DNA of 64,000 nt from Paractinoplanes tereljensis (GCF_016862435.1 NZ_BOMY01000008.1:1-64000); one strand, 5' to 3'. Positions 1 through 7,938 are shown, numbered from the stretch's first letter. Notes: a model not told the origin generated them from the sequence alone. Numbers and translations: made by a program.

Positions 1-180
1 CGCCTCTTGAGGTGGCTCCGCCTCTTGAGGTGGCTCCGCCTCTTGAGGTGGCTCCGCCTCTTGAGGTGGCTCCGCCTCTTGAGGTGGCTCCGCCCCGCGC
101 GGTGTCTCCGGCGCGCGACATTTCTCCGCCGCGCGACATTTCTCCGGCGCGCGACATTTCTCCGGCCCGCGACGGCCGGC
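1..180. repeat. 18-bp tandem repeat array (five identical plus about five diverged copies)
   Basis: The unit CGCCTCTTGAGGTGGCTC occurs five times without change at 1-90. Five diverged 18-bp units follow at 91-180, three of them sharing CGCGACATTTCTC. The period is six codons, so the array keeps the frame of the minus-strand gene. The array may extend beyond the left edge. Confidence 0.9.
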
Positions 181-259
181 TCGGCGCCGACGCCGCGGTG
201 GGCCGCGCTGACCGCCCCTGGTCGGCATGCCCGTTGGAGCTGCTCGTGGTCAGGGGCAT
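1..259 (-). CDS. Partial repeat-rich hypothetical protein (N-terminal part; runs off the left edge)
   Basis: An open frame on the minus strand begins with ATG at 259 and stays open to the edge. A GGGGAG ribosome binding site lies nine bases upstream. The first 35 residues are hydrophilic and rich in Ser, Ala and Pro. Then come about nine 6-residue repeats, first of the form GEMSRA and then GATSRG. No catalytic domain is inside the window. The plus strand is also open here and shares the same third codon positions, so GC at the third base cannot decide the strand. I prefer minus because of the start, the ribosome binding site, the hydrophilic composition and the same orientation as the next gene. 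Function unknown. Confidence 0.5.
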   Translation of the reverse strand, partial: MPLTTSSSNGHADQGRSARPTAASAPSRPSRAGEMSRAGEMSRGGEMSRAGDTARGGATSRGGATSRGGATSRGGATSRGGATSRG

Positions 260-464
260 GGGAGGTGGCTCCCCTTGGTCGGCGGTGCCCGGCCGCGGAT
301 GCACGACGGATTCACCGGTGTCCTCGGGGAACGTTTCATGACCCGCCGCCGTACGCCCCGCCACCCTTAACGGTGTCGCTGGGCTTCCCCGCCTACCCGG
401 AAATCCTGGCACCGCCCGCAGCACCGGCGAGGCGAAATGCGCCACCTTCGATGAATGCCGCCCG

Positions 465-1031
465 TTACGCCTTGGCCGCGGCCTTCATCTCCTTCTTGTA
501 GGCACGCACCTTGCCGAGCGACTCCCCGTCAACGATGTCGGCCACCGACTTGAACGAGCCGGCTTCTCCATACCCACCCGCCGCTTCCCGCCAGCCGTCC
601 GGCTGCACTCCGTACTGCTTGCCGAGCAGCGCCACGAAGATCTGCGACTTCTGCTTGCCGAACCCCGGCAACGAGGCCACCCGCTTGAGCAGTTCCTTGC
701 CGTCGGCCACCCCCGTCCAGAGGTTGACGGCCTCCCCGTCGTACTCCTCGACCAGCCCTCGGCACACCTCTTGAACCCGGGCCGCCATCGCCTTGGGAAA
801 CCGATGCAGCGCCGGCGGCGTGGCAAAGATCGTCACAAGCGCCTCAGGATCAAACTCCGCCAACTCGACCGCGCTAGGCGCATGCCCAAGCCGCTGAGCA
901 AGCACCCAGGGCGAACTGAACGCCTTCTCCAACGGAATCTGCTGGTCAAGCACCATGCCGATAAGCAGCGCCAGGGGGTCGGCGGAGAGAAGCTTGTTGG
1001 CCTCGGCGTCAATCGGCAGGCTGAGCGTCAT
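465..1031 (-). CDS. HhH-GPD family base-excision DNA repair protein (putative DNA glycosylase)
   Basis: The 188-residue protein has the compact all-helical look of the short actinobacterial HhH-GPD proteins. A helix-hairpin-helix segment sits at about residues 118-137 (VASLPGFGKQKSQIFVALLG), followed by an Asp (VQPDGW) in the region where the family carries its catalytic aspartate. No Cys-rich 4Fe-4S loop is present at the C-terminus, unlike Nth/MutY. The likely role is recognition or removal of damaged bases in the cytoplasm; the substrate cannot be read from the sequence. The start ATG at 1031 follows a modest AGGGGC. The gene reads from a 17-bp repeat tract (1078-1196) toward the partial gene at the left edge. 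Confidence 0.8.
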   Translation of the reverse strand: MTLSLPIDAEANKLLSADPLALLIGMVLDQQIPLEKAFSSPWVLAQRLGHAPSAVELAEFDPEALVTIFATPPALHRFPKAMAARVQEVCRGLVEEYDGEAVNLWTGVADGKELLKRVASLPGFGKQKSQIFVALLGKQYGVQPDGWREAAGGYGEAGSFKSVADIVDGESLGKVRAYKKEMKAAAKA

Positions 1032-1077
1032 GCCCCTATCTTGCCGCTAACCCATCCGCCCGAGTCCAGACACCCAC

Positions 1078-1196
1078 CCCGTTCCTCCACCCCTCCCGTT
1101 CCTCCTCCCCCGCGTTCCTCCACCCCCCGCGTTCCTCCACCCCCCGCGTTCCTCCACCCCCCGCGTTCCTCCACCCCAGCGTTTCTCCACCCCAGC
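1078..1196. repeat. About seven copies of a 16-17-bp tandem repeat between two minus-strand genes
   Basis: The core GTTCCTCC recurs at 1081, 1098, 1114, 1131, 1148, 1165 (and as GTTTCTCC at 1181), at a period of 16 to 17 bases, with the unit GTTCCTCCACCCCCCGC. On the minus strand, the sense of both flanking genes, each unit reads as a Shine-Dalgarno-like GGAGGAAC. The period is not a multiple of three and changes from copy to copy, so the array is not coding. Confidence 0.9.
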
Positions 1197-1214
1197 CCCA
1201 GCCCCGGCCGCCGG

Positions 1215-1862
1215 TCACCGCAGGCCCGCCTCGTAGGCGATGACCACCAGCTGCGCCCGGTCGCGGGCGCCCAGCTTGGCGAGAAGGCGGCCAACGTAGG
1301 TTTTGACCGTTCCCATGCTCACGTGAAGCTCGGCGGCGATCTCTTCGTTGGAACGCCCGCGCGTCACCTGTGCCAGCACCTCACGCTCGCGCAGGGTCAT
1401 CTCGGGCAGCGGGTTCACCCGCCGCTCCGGCTGCGCGACATAGGCCGAGATCAGCCGCCGAGTGGCGCCCGGCGCGAGCAGCGCTTCCCCGGTGGCCACC
1501 ACCCTGATCGCCCGGATCAGCTCGTCCGGCATCACTTCCTTGAGCAGAAAGCCGCTGGCCCCCGCCCGGATCGCCCCGAACACATACTCATCCAGGTCGA
1601 ACGTAGTCAGCACGATCACCCTGGTAGGCAGCCCGTAGGCGCCTTGGCAAATCTCCCGAGTCGCCTCGATGCCATTCATCTCGGGCATCCGCACATCCAT
1701 CAGAACAACGTCGGGCCGCTCCCGCCGCGCGACCTCAACCGCCTCCTTACCGGTGCCCGCCTCGCCAACACAGGTAAGCCCAGGCGTGTGCTCGATCAGC
1801 ATTCGAAAGCTGACCCGCAGCAGCGCCTGATCATCCGCAAGCACAACCCGGACGTCACTCAT
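1215..1862 (-). CDS. LuxR/NarL-family response regulator
   Basis: The 215-residue protein has a receiver domain (about residues 3-120) with the acidic pair DD at 10-11, the phosphoacceptor Asp56 in [11 protein letters not shown], and a conserved Lys near 107 ([10 protein letters not shown]). A LuxR-type helix-turn-helix follows at about 150-210 ([13 protein letters not shown] start, then [12 protein letters not shown]). It would bind DNA as a dimer after phosphorylation by the histidine kinase encoded just upstream; the two genes overlap by four bases (ATGA), which argues for translational coupling. The likely targets are the palindromes at 3295-3344 in front of the divergent ABC transporter; that target is inferred from position. 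Confidence 0.93.
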   Translation of the reverse strand: MSDVRVVLADDQALLRVSFRMLIEHTPGLTCVGEAGTGKEAVEVARRERPDVVLMDVRMPEMNGIEATREICQGAYGLPTRVIVLTTFDLDEYVFGAIRAGASGFLLKEVMPDELIRAIRVVATGEALLAPGATRRLISAYVAQPERRVNPLPEMTLREREVLAQVTRGRSNEEIAAELHVSMGTVKTYVGRLLAKLGARDRAQLVVIAYEAGLR

Positions 1863-3259
1863 GACCCATACCGAAAGACCACGTCCACCCGCCAGCCGCC
1901 CCCACCCCGCGGCCCAGCGAGAACCTCACCGCCAAACAGCGCAACCCGCTCCCGCATACCAACAAGCCCCTGCCCCGCGACGCCACCGACCACCCCGCCC
2001 ACAGCGCCACTCAAGCCTCGCCCGCCGGACCCCGCCGCCACTCGGCCGGCAGCACCGCCCACGCCCTGGTGGCCATCAAACCCAGCCACCGCACGGCCGA
2101 CCACACCACTCACGCCCTGATCGAGGGACCCCGCCGCCGCTCGGCCGACCGTGCCACTCGCGCCCTGATCGACCGACCCCGCCGCCGCGTGGCCGGCGGC
2201 GCCTGTCTGGCTTCGTTCTTCTGTCTTTTCGGCGGCTTTGGCGCCGGCTGTCTTGGCCGGGCCGTTGTCGGTCACTTCGATGTGGATCTCGGCCGGGCCG
2301 ATGTCTATCTCGATGCGGCAGGTGGTGGCCTGCGCGTGCTTGAGCACATTGGTCAGTGCCTCCTGAACCACCCGGAAGACCGCGAGGCCGACGCCCTCGG
2401 GCACCGTGGGCTCACCGCGCACGTCCAGATCGACCGCGAGGCCCGCGGTGCGGGCGGCCGCGGTCAGGCCCTCGAGATCGGCGAGGCCGGGTGCCGGGAC
2501 CACGACCGCCTCGGCCCGCAGCGCCGCCAGCGCTCGGCGCAGGTCTGCCAGCGCGCCGCGGCTGGTCTCGGCGATGACCTGCAACGACTCGCGCATCTGC
2601 TGCGGGTTCGCGTCGGCGATGTGGTCGGCCACCGTGGCTCGTACCGCGATGACGCTCATGCTGTGCGCGACGATGTCGTGCAGGTCGCGGGCGATGCGCA
2701 GCCGTTCCTCGCCCAGGGCCAACTCGGTGGCCTGCGCGGCGGACCGCGCCGCGTAGGCCCGGCGCTCTCGAATGGTGCGGCCGATCGCCCAGCAGGCCCC
2801 GAGCACCCACACCACGAGCAGCACCTCGAACGGCTGCCGGGCCGCCCACCCGAACGCGGCTGCGGCCGTGAGCAGGCCGATAGCGACGATTCGCACCGAC
2901 CGGCGCCGGTCGAGCTCGATGCCAACCGTGTAGAGGACAAGCCCGAGCATGACCAGCGGAGCCACCCCGGCGTAGTCCGGAATCACGCCGACGGTGGTGA
3001 CCGCCGCGGTTAGCGCGAGCGCCAACCAGGCGGCGGCCGCCGGCCGGAGCCGCCGCACTGCCACCGGGACGGCCAGCGACAGTCCGACCAGGACGGACAC
3101 CCAGGCCGGCTCGTGCCAACCCGGATGCGATGCCGCCGGCGGCTCGACAGCCGCAAGAAAACCGAGGAACGCGACCACCGCGGCCAGCAGCACGTCGAAC
3201 GCGATCAGCTGGCCACGGCTGAGCCCGCGGAGGAGCACGGAGGGCGCGGCAGTGGTCAT
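1859..3259 (-). CDS. NarL-type sensor histidine kinase with a repeat insertion in the ATP lid
   Basis: The 466-residue membrane kinase has four to five hydrophobic segments in the first 150 residues, then a HisKA_3 dimerisation domain with phosphoacceptor His194 (RDLHDIVAHS), and an HATPase_c domain with the N box (EALTNVLKHA) and G1 box (VTDNGP). Between the G1 box and the G2 box (GLVGMRERV) sits a run of about 95 residues rich in Gly and Ala, built of 16-residue repeats; related kinases have roughly 5-15 residues there. I chose ATG 3259 because homology-like sequence starts there and a longer frame to 3502 would cover the divergent promoter. It overlaps the regulator gene by ATGA and is divergent from an ABC transporter that it probably controls. 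Confidence 0.9.
   Translation of the reverse strand: MTTAAPSVLLRGLSRGQLIAFDVLLAAVVAFLGFLAAVEPPAASHPGWHEPAWVSVLVGLSLAVPVAVRRLRPAAAAWLALALTAAVTTVGVIPDYAGVAPLVMLGLVLYTVGIELDRRRSVRIVAIGLLTAAAAFGWAARQPFEVLLVVWVLGACWAIGRTIRERRAYAARSAAQATELALGEERLRIARDLHDIVAHSMSVIAVRATVADHIADANPQQMRESLQVIAETSRGALADLRRALAALRAEAVVVPAPGLADLEGLTAAARTAGLAVDLDVRGEPTVPEGVGLAVFRVVQEALTNVLKHAQATTCRIEIDIGPAEIHIEVTDNGPAKTAGAKAAEKTEERSQTGAAGHAAAGSVDQGASGTVGRAAAGSLDQGVSGVVGRAVAGFDGHQGVGGAAGRVAAGSGGRGLSGAVGGVVGGVAGQGLVGMRERVALFGGEVLAGPRGGGGWRVDVVFRYGS
1970..2257 (-). repeat. 48-bp (16-residue) in-frame tandem repeat inside the histidine kinase ATP lid
   Basis: Four to five diverged units of 48 bases encode the pattern GRAAAGSLDQGVSGVV. 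The clearest adjacent copies are at about 2106-2201. The last copy runs smoothly into the catalytic G2 motif GQGLVGMRE, so the array looks like repeated duplication of the Gly-rich lid itself. All units keep the reading frame. Confidence 0.85.
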
Positions 3260-3294
3260 GCCCGAGACATTAATGACGGACGAGGGGCGGCGCG

Positions 3295-3344
3295 TCAGAC
3301 CACGGTCTGAAGTTCGGGGCTCGCAACTATGGACCACGGTCTGA
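3295..3344. promoter_or_regulatory. Two copies of a palindromic operator in the divergent promoter region
   Basis: TCAGACCACGGTCTGA at 3295-3310 is a perfect 7+2+7 palindrome. A second copy, ATGGACCACGGTCTGA at 3329-3344, shares the core GACCACGGTCTGA. The copies start 34 bases apart, close to three helical turns. They lie between the start of the histidine kinase gene (3259) and the ABC transporter gene (3381). The likely binder is the NarL-type regulator at 1215-1862; a TetR-like binder from elsewhere cannot be excluded. Confidence 0.7.
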
Positions 3345-3380
3345 CGACACCCCGTCCATCCCCGGGGATCGTCGACACCC

Positions 3381-4115
3381 ATGACAACACCGATGGTCTC
3401 GCTCCACGACCTGCGCATGGAGTTCCGCGCCGGGCCCGATCCGGTGACCGCCCTCGACGGCGTCACCGCCGATCTTCCGGCCGGCTCCTTCACCGCTGTC
3501 ATGGGCCCGTCCGGCTCGGGAAAGTCGACGCTGTTGCACTGCGCGGCCGGCCTCGAGCAGCCGACCTCCGGCGAGGTGGTGCTCGACGGTGTCCGCCTCG
3601 GTGAGCTCGACGAGACCGGCCTGACCGTGCTTCGCCGGGAGCGGGTGGGCTTCGTCTTTCAGGCGTTCAACCTGATCTCTTCGCTCAACGCCGCGCAAAA
3701 TGTCGCTCTCCCCGCCCGGCTGGCCGGCCGCCGCGTCAACGAGGTCGAGTTGGCCGCGGCCCTGACCCGGGTGGGCCTGAGCGACCGCGCGCGGCACCGT
3801 CCGGTCGAGCTCTCCGGCGGCCAGCAGCAGCGGGTCGCCATCGCTCGTGCCCTGTTCACCCGCCCGGCCGTGCTGTTCGCCGACGAGCCGACCGGCGCGC
3901 TGGACGGGCCGACCTCACGCCACATCCTCGCTCTGCTCCGCGAGCTGGTCGATGAGCACGGGCAGACGGTTGTCATGGTCACCCACGATCCGGTCGCCGC
4001 CGCGATCGCCGACCAGGTGATGCTGCTGGCCGACGGCCGCCTGATCGACCGGCTCGAGGCCGCGTCGGCGGCGACGATCGCCGCCCGGATGGCGTCGGTG
4101 GAGGCGACATGCTGA
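3381..4115 (+). CDS. ABC transporter ATP-binding protein (MacB/LolD-like)
   Basis: The 244-residue ATPase has Walker [10 protein letters not shown] at 42-50, a Q-loop (FVFQAFNLI), the signature [15 protein letters not shown], Walker B with the glutamate (LFADEPTGALD) and the H-loop (VMVTHDP). The short single-domain form with DEPTGALD is typical of the MacB/LolD/BceA branch that partners FtsX-type permeases. It would dimerise on the cytoplasmic face of the permease encoded next, with which it overlaps by seven bases. Its position opposite a two-component system suggests a stress- or antibiotic-induced export or detoxification pump; the substrate is not visible. Confidence 0.95.
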   Translation: MTTPMVSLHDLRMEFRAGPDPVTALDGVTADLPAGSFTAVMGPSGSGKSTLLHCAAGLEQPTSGEVVLDGVRLGELDETGLTVLRRERVGFVFQAFNLISSLNAAQNVALPARLAGRRVNEVELAAALTRVGLSDRARHRPVELSGGQQQRVAIARALFTRPAVLFADEPTGALDGPTSRHILALLRELVDEHGQTVVMVTHDPVAAAIADQVMLLADGRLIDRLEAASAATIAARMASVEATC

Positions 4116-6439
4116 CGCGAGATCGGCTGGGTGCGTTCGTCGCGGTCCTTTTCGGCACGGCGGTCGTCGCGCTGACCCTGTCCCTGCTCGCCTCGGCGAA
4201 ACCGCGGGTGCCGGAGCGATTCGACGGTGTCGCCGTGGCCGCGCGGGGTCCCGGCGTGACCACACCGGCCGACCCGTTCCCGGAGGCTCGGCCCTGGTCA
4301 TCCGCCGAGGCGACCGCGGTGGCCGCGCGACTCGCCGCACTGCCCGGTGTCACTGCCGCCGTTCCCGACCGGCCGTTCTACGCCCAGCCCGTGCTCGACG
4401 GTGTGCCGGTGGCCACCGTCCAGCAGGCCCAGGGCTGGGCAAGCTCCGTGCTGGCACCCGACCCGCTGGTCGCCGGCCGGCCCGCACAGTCCGCCCACGA
4501 GGTGGTGATACCTCGATCGTGGGGCATCCCGGTCGGTGGCACGGTGACCGTGCTGACCGCGACCGGCCCTGGCTCCTGGACGGTGACCGGCCTGATCACC
4601 GCCGAGCGGCTCTACGTCTCCGACGCCACGGCGGTGTCCTCGGCCCCCGGCGTCCGCGTCATCGGGCTCACCGGGCATCCCGATCCGGAACAGGTCCAAC
4701 GGGCCGTGCCCGATGCGACGGTCCTGCACGGTTCAACGCTGGGTGATCTCGAGCCTCGCGCCGATGCCCGAACCAGGTGGATCGGCATGCAGGTGCTGAC
4801 GGCCATGACCGCACTGTCGGCGTTCGCTTGCGTCTTCGTGATCGCCTCGACGTTCGCGCTGACCGTGCATCAGCGCCGCCGGGAGTTCGGCCTCCTGCGC
4901 GCGACCGGTGCCACGCCCGCCCAGGTTCGGCGAACGGTGGTGCGCGAGGCGGTGATCGTCGGCGCGATTGCCGGACTGGCCGGCACGCTGCTCGGCCTGT
5001 TGACGGCGCCGGCGATCGGCCGGGTGCTGATCGATGCCGGCTTCGAGCCGGAGTCGTTCTCGGTGAGCACGCAGCCGTGGCCGTTGCTCGCCGGTCTTCT
5101 GGCCGGGCCGGTCATCTCGGTCGCCGGCTCCTTCGTGGCGGCTCGGCGCGCCTCGCGGATCGGTCCCCTCGCGGCGCTACGGCTGGCAGTGGTGGAGGAC
5201 CGGCCGATGACCCGGACACGCTGGATCGTGGGCCTGCTGTTCGTCGCGGTGGGAGTGGCCGCCGGTGCCGGCACGCTGGCCACCGACGATCTCAGCGACC
5301 TGGCGACGTTCGCCCTCCTCGGCGTGATGGCACTGATCGTGTCGGCCACCGTGCTGGCGCCGGCGGCGGTCCCATTGATCGTGCGGGTGCTGCTGTGTCC
5401 GGTGCGCGGGCCGATCGGCACGGTGATGCGGGAGAGTGCGCTCGCCGGTGCCCGGCGGACGGCGTCCACGGCGGCGCCCGTGTTGCTCACCGTCGCGTTC
5501 GCCGTCTTCATCACCGGCAACGTGCAGACCTCCTCGGCGGCCTACGCGGACCACCGGGCCGAGGCCGCCGGGGCCGGCACGGTGCTCATCCCGGACGGCA
5601 CCCCCGGGCTGACCGACGCGGTCGCGGCCACGGCGCCGCTGCCCACGAACCTCTACCTGAACGGCACGGTGGTCTTCGCTGTCGGTCTCGACCCAGCCGC
5701 GCCGATGGCGGCCGACAAGGCACGAATGCTCACCGCGCCGGGCTCGGTGGTCGTCACGGAGGGCCGCGCGGCCCAGCTTCAGGTCGGTCTTGCCGACTCG
5801 ATCGAGGTGACCTTCGCCGACGGTCTCCGGCAGTCGCTGCGGGTCGTCGGGGTGGCGGCGGACGGCACCGTTCCGGCCGAATTCTTGCTCAGTCGGGCAA
5901 CCGTGCGCGCGCACGACCCCTCAGCCCTGGCCGCGGCATCGCCCCTCCACGCCGGGGCATCATCGGCAAAAACGGTCGGAGCGCGAGCCGTCGACGTCAC
6001 CACCTACTCACGACAGGTCGGCACCGAGGAGGACAGGCTCGTCTGGATCTTCACGCTCCTGTTGATCGGGGTGTCCGTCGGCTACGGGGCACTCGCGGTG
6101 GCCAACACGCTCTTCATGGCCACCGCCCGCCGGGCGCCGGACTACCGCCTGCTACGGCTCGCGGGCGCCACGCCCCGGCAGGTGCTGCTCGCCGTCGCCG
6201 GTGAATCGGCTCTGGTCGTCGTCATCGGCGCGGTGCTGGGCGGCGCGGCCGCGCTCGTCGCCCTCTGGGGTGCGACCGCCGGCCTGAGGTCACAAACCGG
6301 CACCACCCTGCCGCTGCAGGTGCCATGGCCGACCGCAGCCGTAGCGGTCACGGCCTGCCTCGTCCTCGCCCTGGCCGCCAGCGTGCTTCCGGCCCGGGCC
6401 GACCTACGCCACATCGGCCCGCCACGGGAGGCATCATGA
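4109..6439 (+). CDS. FtsX-family ABC transporter permease, duplicated form
   Basis: The 776-residue membrane protein has an N-terminal anchor helix, an extracytoplasmic region of about 190 residues, three helices at about 225-350 with the FtsX hallmark (REFGLLRATGATPAQVRRTV), a middle linker region with further helices, a second extracytoplasmic region, and a second FtsX unit at the C-terminus (PDYRLLRLAGATPRQVLLAV). This is the single-chain pseudodimer layout common in actinobacteria. It starts at ATG 4109 inside the end of the ATPase gene, so the pair should be translated together. Its stop overlaps the ATG of the small repeat protein at 6436 by four bases. Confidence 0.93.
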   Translation: MLTRDRLGAFVAVLFGTAVVALTLSLLASAKPRVPERFDGVAVAARGPGVTTPADPFPEARPWSSAEATAVAARLAALPGVTAAVPDRPFYAQPVLDGVPVATVQQAQGWASSVLAPDPLVAGRPAQSAHEVVIPRSWGIPVGGTVTVLTATGPGSWTVTGLITAERLYVSDATAVSSAPGVRVIGLTGHPDPEQVQRAVPDATVLHGSTLGDLEPRADARTRWIGMQVLTAMTALSAFACVFVIASTFALTVHQRRREFGLLRATGATPAQVRRTVVREAVIVGAIAGLAGTLLGLLTAPAIGRVLIDAGFEPESFSVSTQPWPLLAGLLAGPVISVAGSFVAARRASRIGPLAALRLAVVEDRPMTRTRWIVGLLFVAVGVAAGAGTLATDDLSDLATFALLGVMALIVSATVLAPAAVPLIVRVLLCPVRGPIGTVMRESALAGARRTASTAAPVLLTVAFAVFITGNVQTSSAAYADHRAEAAGAGTVLIPDGTPGLTDAVAATAPLPTNLYLNGTVVFAVGLDPAAPMAADKARMLTAPGSVVVTEGRAAQLQVGLADSIEVTFADGLRQSLRVVGVAADGTVPAEFLLSRATVRAHDPSALAAASPLHAGASSAKTVGARAVDVTTYSRQVGTEEDRLVWIFTLLLIGVSVGYGALAVANTLFMATARRAPDYRLLRLAGATPRQVLLAVAGESALVVVIGAVLGGAAALVALWGATAGLRSQTGTTLPLQVPWPTAAVAVTACLVLALAASVLPARADLRHIGPPREAS

Positions 6440-6786
6440 CCGCGCGCCGACCCAGAAGAACGTCGTCAACCCAGCCCAGCCCCGCCGGCTCGGCTCAGGT
6501 GCCAAGGGTCGCCCAGCCCGATCCAGTCGGCGCAGGTATCGAAGTCGCCCAGCCCGGTCCGGACGGCTCAGATATCGAGGACGCCCAGCCCGATCCGGAC
6601 GGCTCAGATATCGAGGACGCCCAGCCCGATCCGGACGGCTCAGGTACCGAGGACGCCCAGCCCGATACGGACGGCTCAGGTACCGGGGACCCCCAGCCCG
6701 GTCCGGGCGACTCAGGTGTCGAGGAAGCCTCGGAGGGGGCGGTCGGACAGGGAGGTCAGCACGACGTCGGCAGCGTCCAACGCTAG
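6436..6786 (+). CDS. Small acidic 12-residue-repeat protein coupled to the ABC permease
   Basis: A 116-residue frame begins at an ATG that overlaps the permease stop (ATGA). After a basic N-terminus (MTARRPRRTSS) it consists of six 12-residue repeats of the type DAQPDPDGSDIE, so it is Asp/Pro/Gly-rich and probably unstructured. No signal peptide or membrane helix is visible. It could be a cytosolic tail protein for the transporter, or simply a repeat array that happens to stay open. Its last 75 bases overlap the end of the convergent HAD gene, which lowers confidence. I do not recognise a family. Confidence 0.4.
   Translation: MTARRPRRTSSTQPSPAGSAQVPRVAQPDPVGAGIEVAQPGPDGSDIEDAQPDPDGSDIEDAQPDPDGSGTEDAQPDTDGSGTGDPQPGPGDSGVEEASEGAVGQGGQHDVGSVQR
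6508..6723. repeat. 36-bp tandem repeat, six units
   Basis: Units start at 6508, 6544, 6580, 6616, 6652 and 6688, each opening with a form of GACGCCCAGCCCGATCCGG. The middle units are nearly identical and the outer ones diverge. The 36-base period equals 12 codons, so the array keeps the plus-strand frame that begins at 6436. The last unit enters the 3' end of the HAD gene on the minus strand. Confidence 0.9.
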
Positions 6787-7359
6787 ATCGACGGTGAGCG
6801 GGTTGGGCACTGCGACGCAGAACAGGCCGGCTGCCTTCGCGGCTGCCACGCCGTTCGGTGAGTCCTCGACCGCGAGTGCCTCGGACGGTCGCGCGCCGAG
6901 TTCGCTCAGGGCGAGTTCGTACAGGTCCGGGGCTGGTTTGCTGTGCTCTACCCGCTCCCGGGTGGCCAGCACCTCGAAGCGGTCGCGCAGGCCGAGCGCG
7001 TCGAGGAAGCGGGTGACCCAGATCGAGCCGGAGCTGGAGGCGAGCCCGATCCGCAACCCGAGGTCGTGGGCCTCGTCGAGCCAGGCGACGATGCCGTCAC
7101 GTGGTTCGGCGGCGGCGATCAGATCGTCGAAGCGCGCGTGGCGGGCCGCGCGGATCGACGGCCGGTCCACCGTGCGACCGGTGAGGGCTTCGAGGTGGGC
7201 GTACGGGTCGAAGCCGGAGTCCGTGCCGATCCCCTGTGCCCACACGGTTTGGTCGAGCTTGGCGTCGTGGTCGGCATACACCTCCTGCCAGGAGACGAAC
7301 TCCGGTGTCTCGGTGTCGAGGATCGTTCCGTCCAGGTCAAAGATGATCGCCTTCCGCAC
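6712..7359 (-). CDS. HAD-superfamily hydrolase, subfamily IA (beta-phosphoglucomutase/phosphatase-like)
   Basis: The 215-residue protein shows all four HAD motifs: motif I DLDGT at 8-12 with the nucleophile and acid Asp, motif II LASSSG, motif III Lys in EHSKPAPDLY, and motif IV EDSPNG. A helical cap between motifs I and II (about 18-80) places it with the phosphoglycolate phosphatase/beta-phosphoglucomutase group. It would hydrolyse or isomerise a small phosphorylated metabolite in the cytoplasm; the substrate is unknown. It converges on the ABC transporter unit. Confidence 0.9.
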   Translation of the reverse strand: MRKAIIFDLDGTILDTETPEFVSWQEVYADHDAKLDQTVWAQGIGTDSGFDPYAHLEALTGRTVDRPSIRAARHARFDDLIAAAEPRDGIVAWLDEAHDLGLRIGLASSSGSIWVTRFLDALGLRDRFEVLATRERVEHSKPAPDLYELALSELGARPSEALAVEDSPNGVAAAKAAGLFCVAVPNPLTVDLALDAADVVLTSLSDRPLRGFLDT

Positions 7360-7552
7360 CAGGGCATCATGCCGCCACGAGTCAACGGGGGCGCGGCCGG
7401 CCGACGGGTCGGCGCGGCGGGCGATCAGCGACGTGGATCACTGTACGGAACGGCGGAGAAGTGCCAGGGTCGAGCCGAGGGTGGGTAACCGCCGTGAGCG
7501 CCCGGGGAACCGGGGGCCGCCGGCCAGGCGCCGGTGTCCGAAGGGAGACGAG

Positions 7553-7903
7553 ATGAGCGACTCGGACGAGAGCATCGCGCGGGAGATCGCGGGTGGCGAC
7601 TACGGGCCCGGGATCTTCGACGAGCCGGACACCTACCGGCCGGAGAAGGGCGACGACGACGCCGGGCTGTCGAGCACGCTCGCGGCCGGCACCGACGTCG
7701 ACCGCCTTCAGGATGGCGGGCCGCACCCGGAGCACGGGGTGATGACCACCACCGGTGGGACGGCCGGGCCGAACAGTTTCCGGACGCATCCGCGCTCGGG
7801 TCCGGGCGTCGCGAACACCACCACCGGTGACGCGACCACCGGTGCGATGGAGACGCCGGTCGACAGCTACACGAGCGACGCCAGCAGCAACGCGGTCGAC
7901 TGA
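7553..7903 (+). CDS. Hypothetical acidic protein, probably disordered
   Basis: The 116-residue frame starts at ATG 7553 behind a clear GGGAG six bases upstream. Composition is rich in Asp, Gly, Thr and Ser with few hydrophobic residues (opening MSDSDESIAREIAGGDYGPG), so it is probably soluble and largely unfolded. No motif is recognised. It stands alone, 33-35 bases before the APH-type kinase gene, and could be co-transcribed with it. Third-base GC is high throughout, supporting real coding. Confidence 0.65.
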   Translation: MSDSDESIAREIAGGDYGPGIFDEPDTYRPEKGDDDAGLSSTLAAGTDVDRLQDGGPHPEHGVMTTTGGTAGPNSFRTHPRSGPGVANTTTGDATTGAMETPVDSYTSDASSNAVD

Positions 7904-7938
7904 TTCGGCAGCGGGCGTTCGCTACCGTCGGCCCCGTG

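Noticed and set aside
1..180. CRISPR array
   Set aside because: The 18-bp units are adjacent without unique spacers of constant length, and no cas genes are near.
1078..1196. Coding repeat protein on the minus strand (GWRNAGVEERGG-type frame)
   Set aside because: The period alternates between 16 and 17 bases, so no frame repeats cleanly; GTTCCTCC is better read as a non-coding unit.
3260..3502. N-terminal extension of the histidine kinase
   Set aside because: The extension would run across both operator palindromes and the divergent start region, and is not membrane- or kinase-like.
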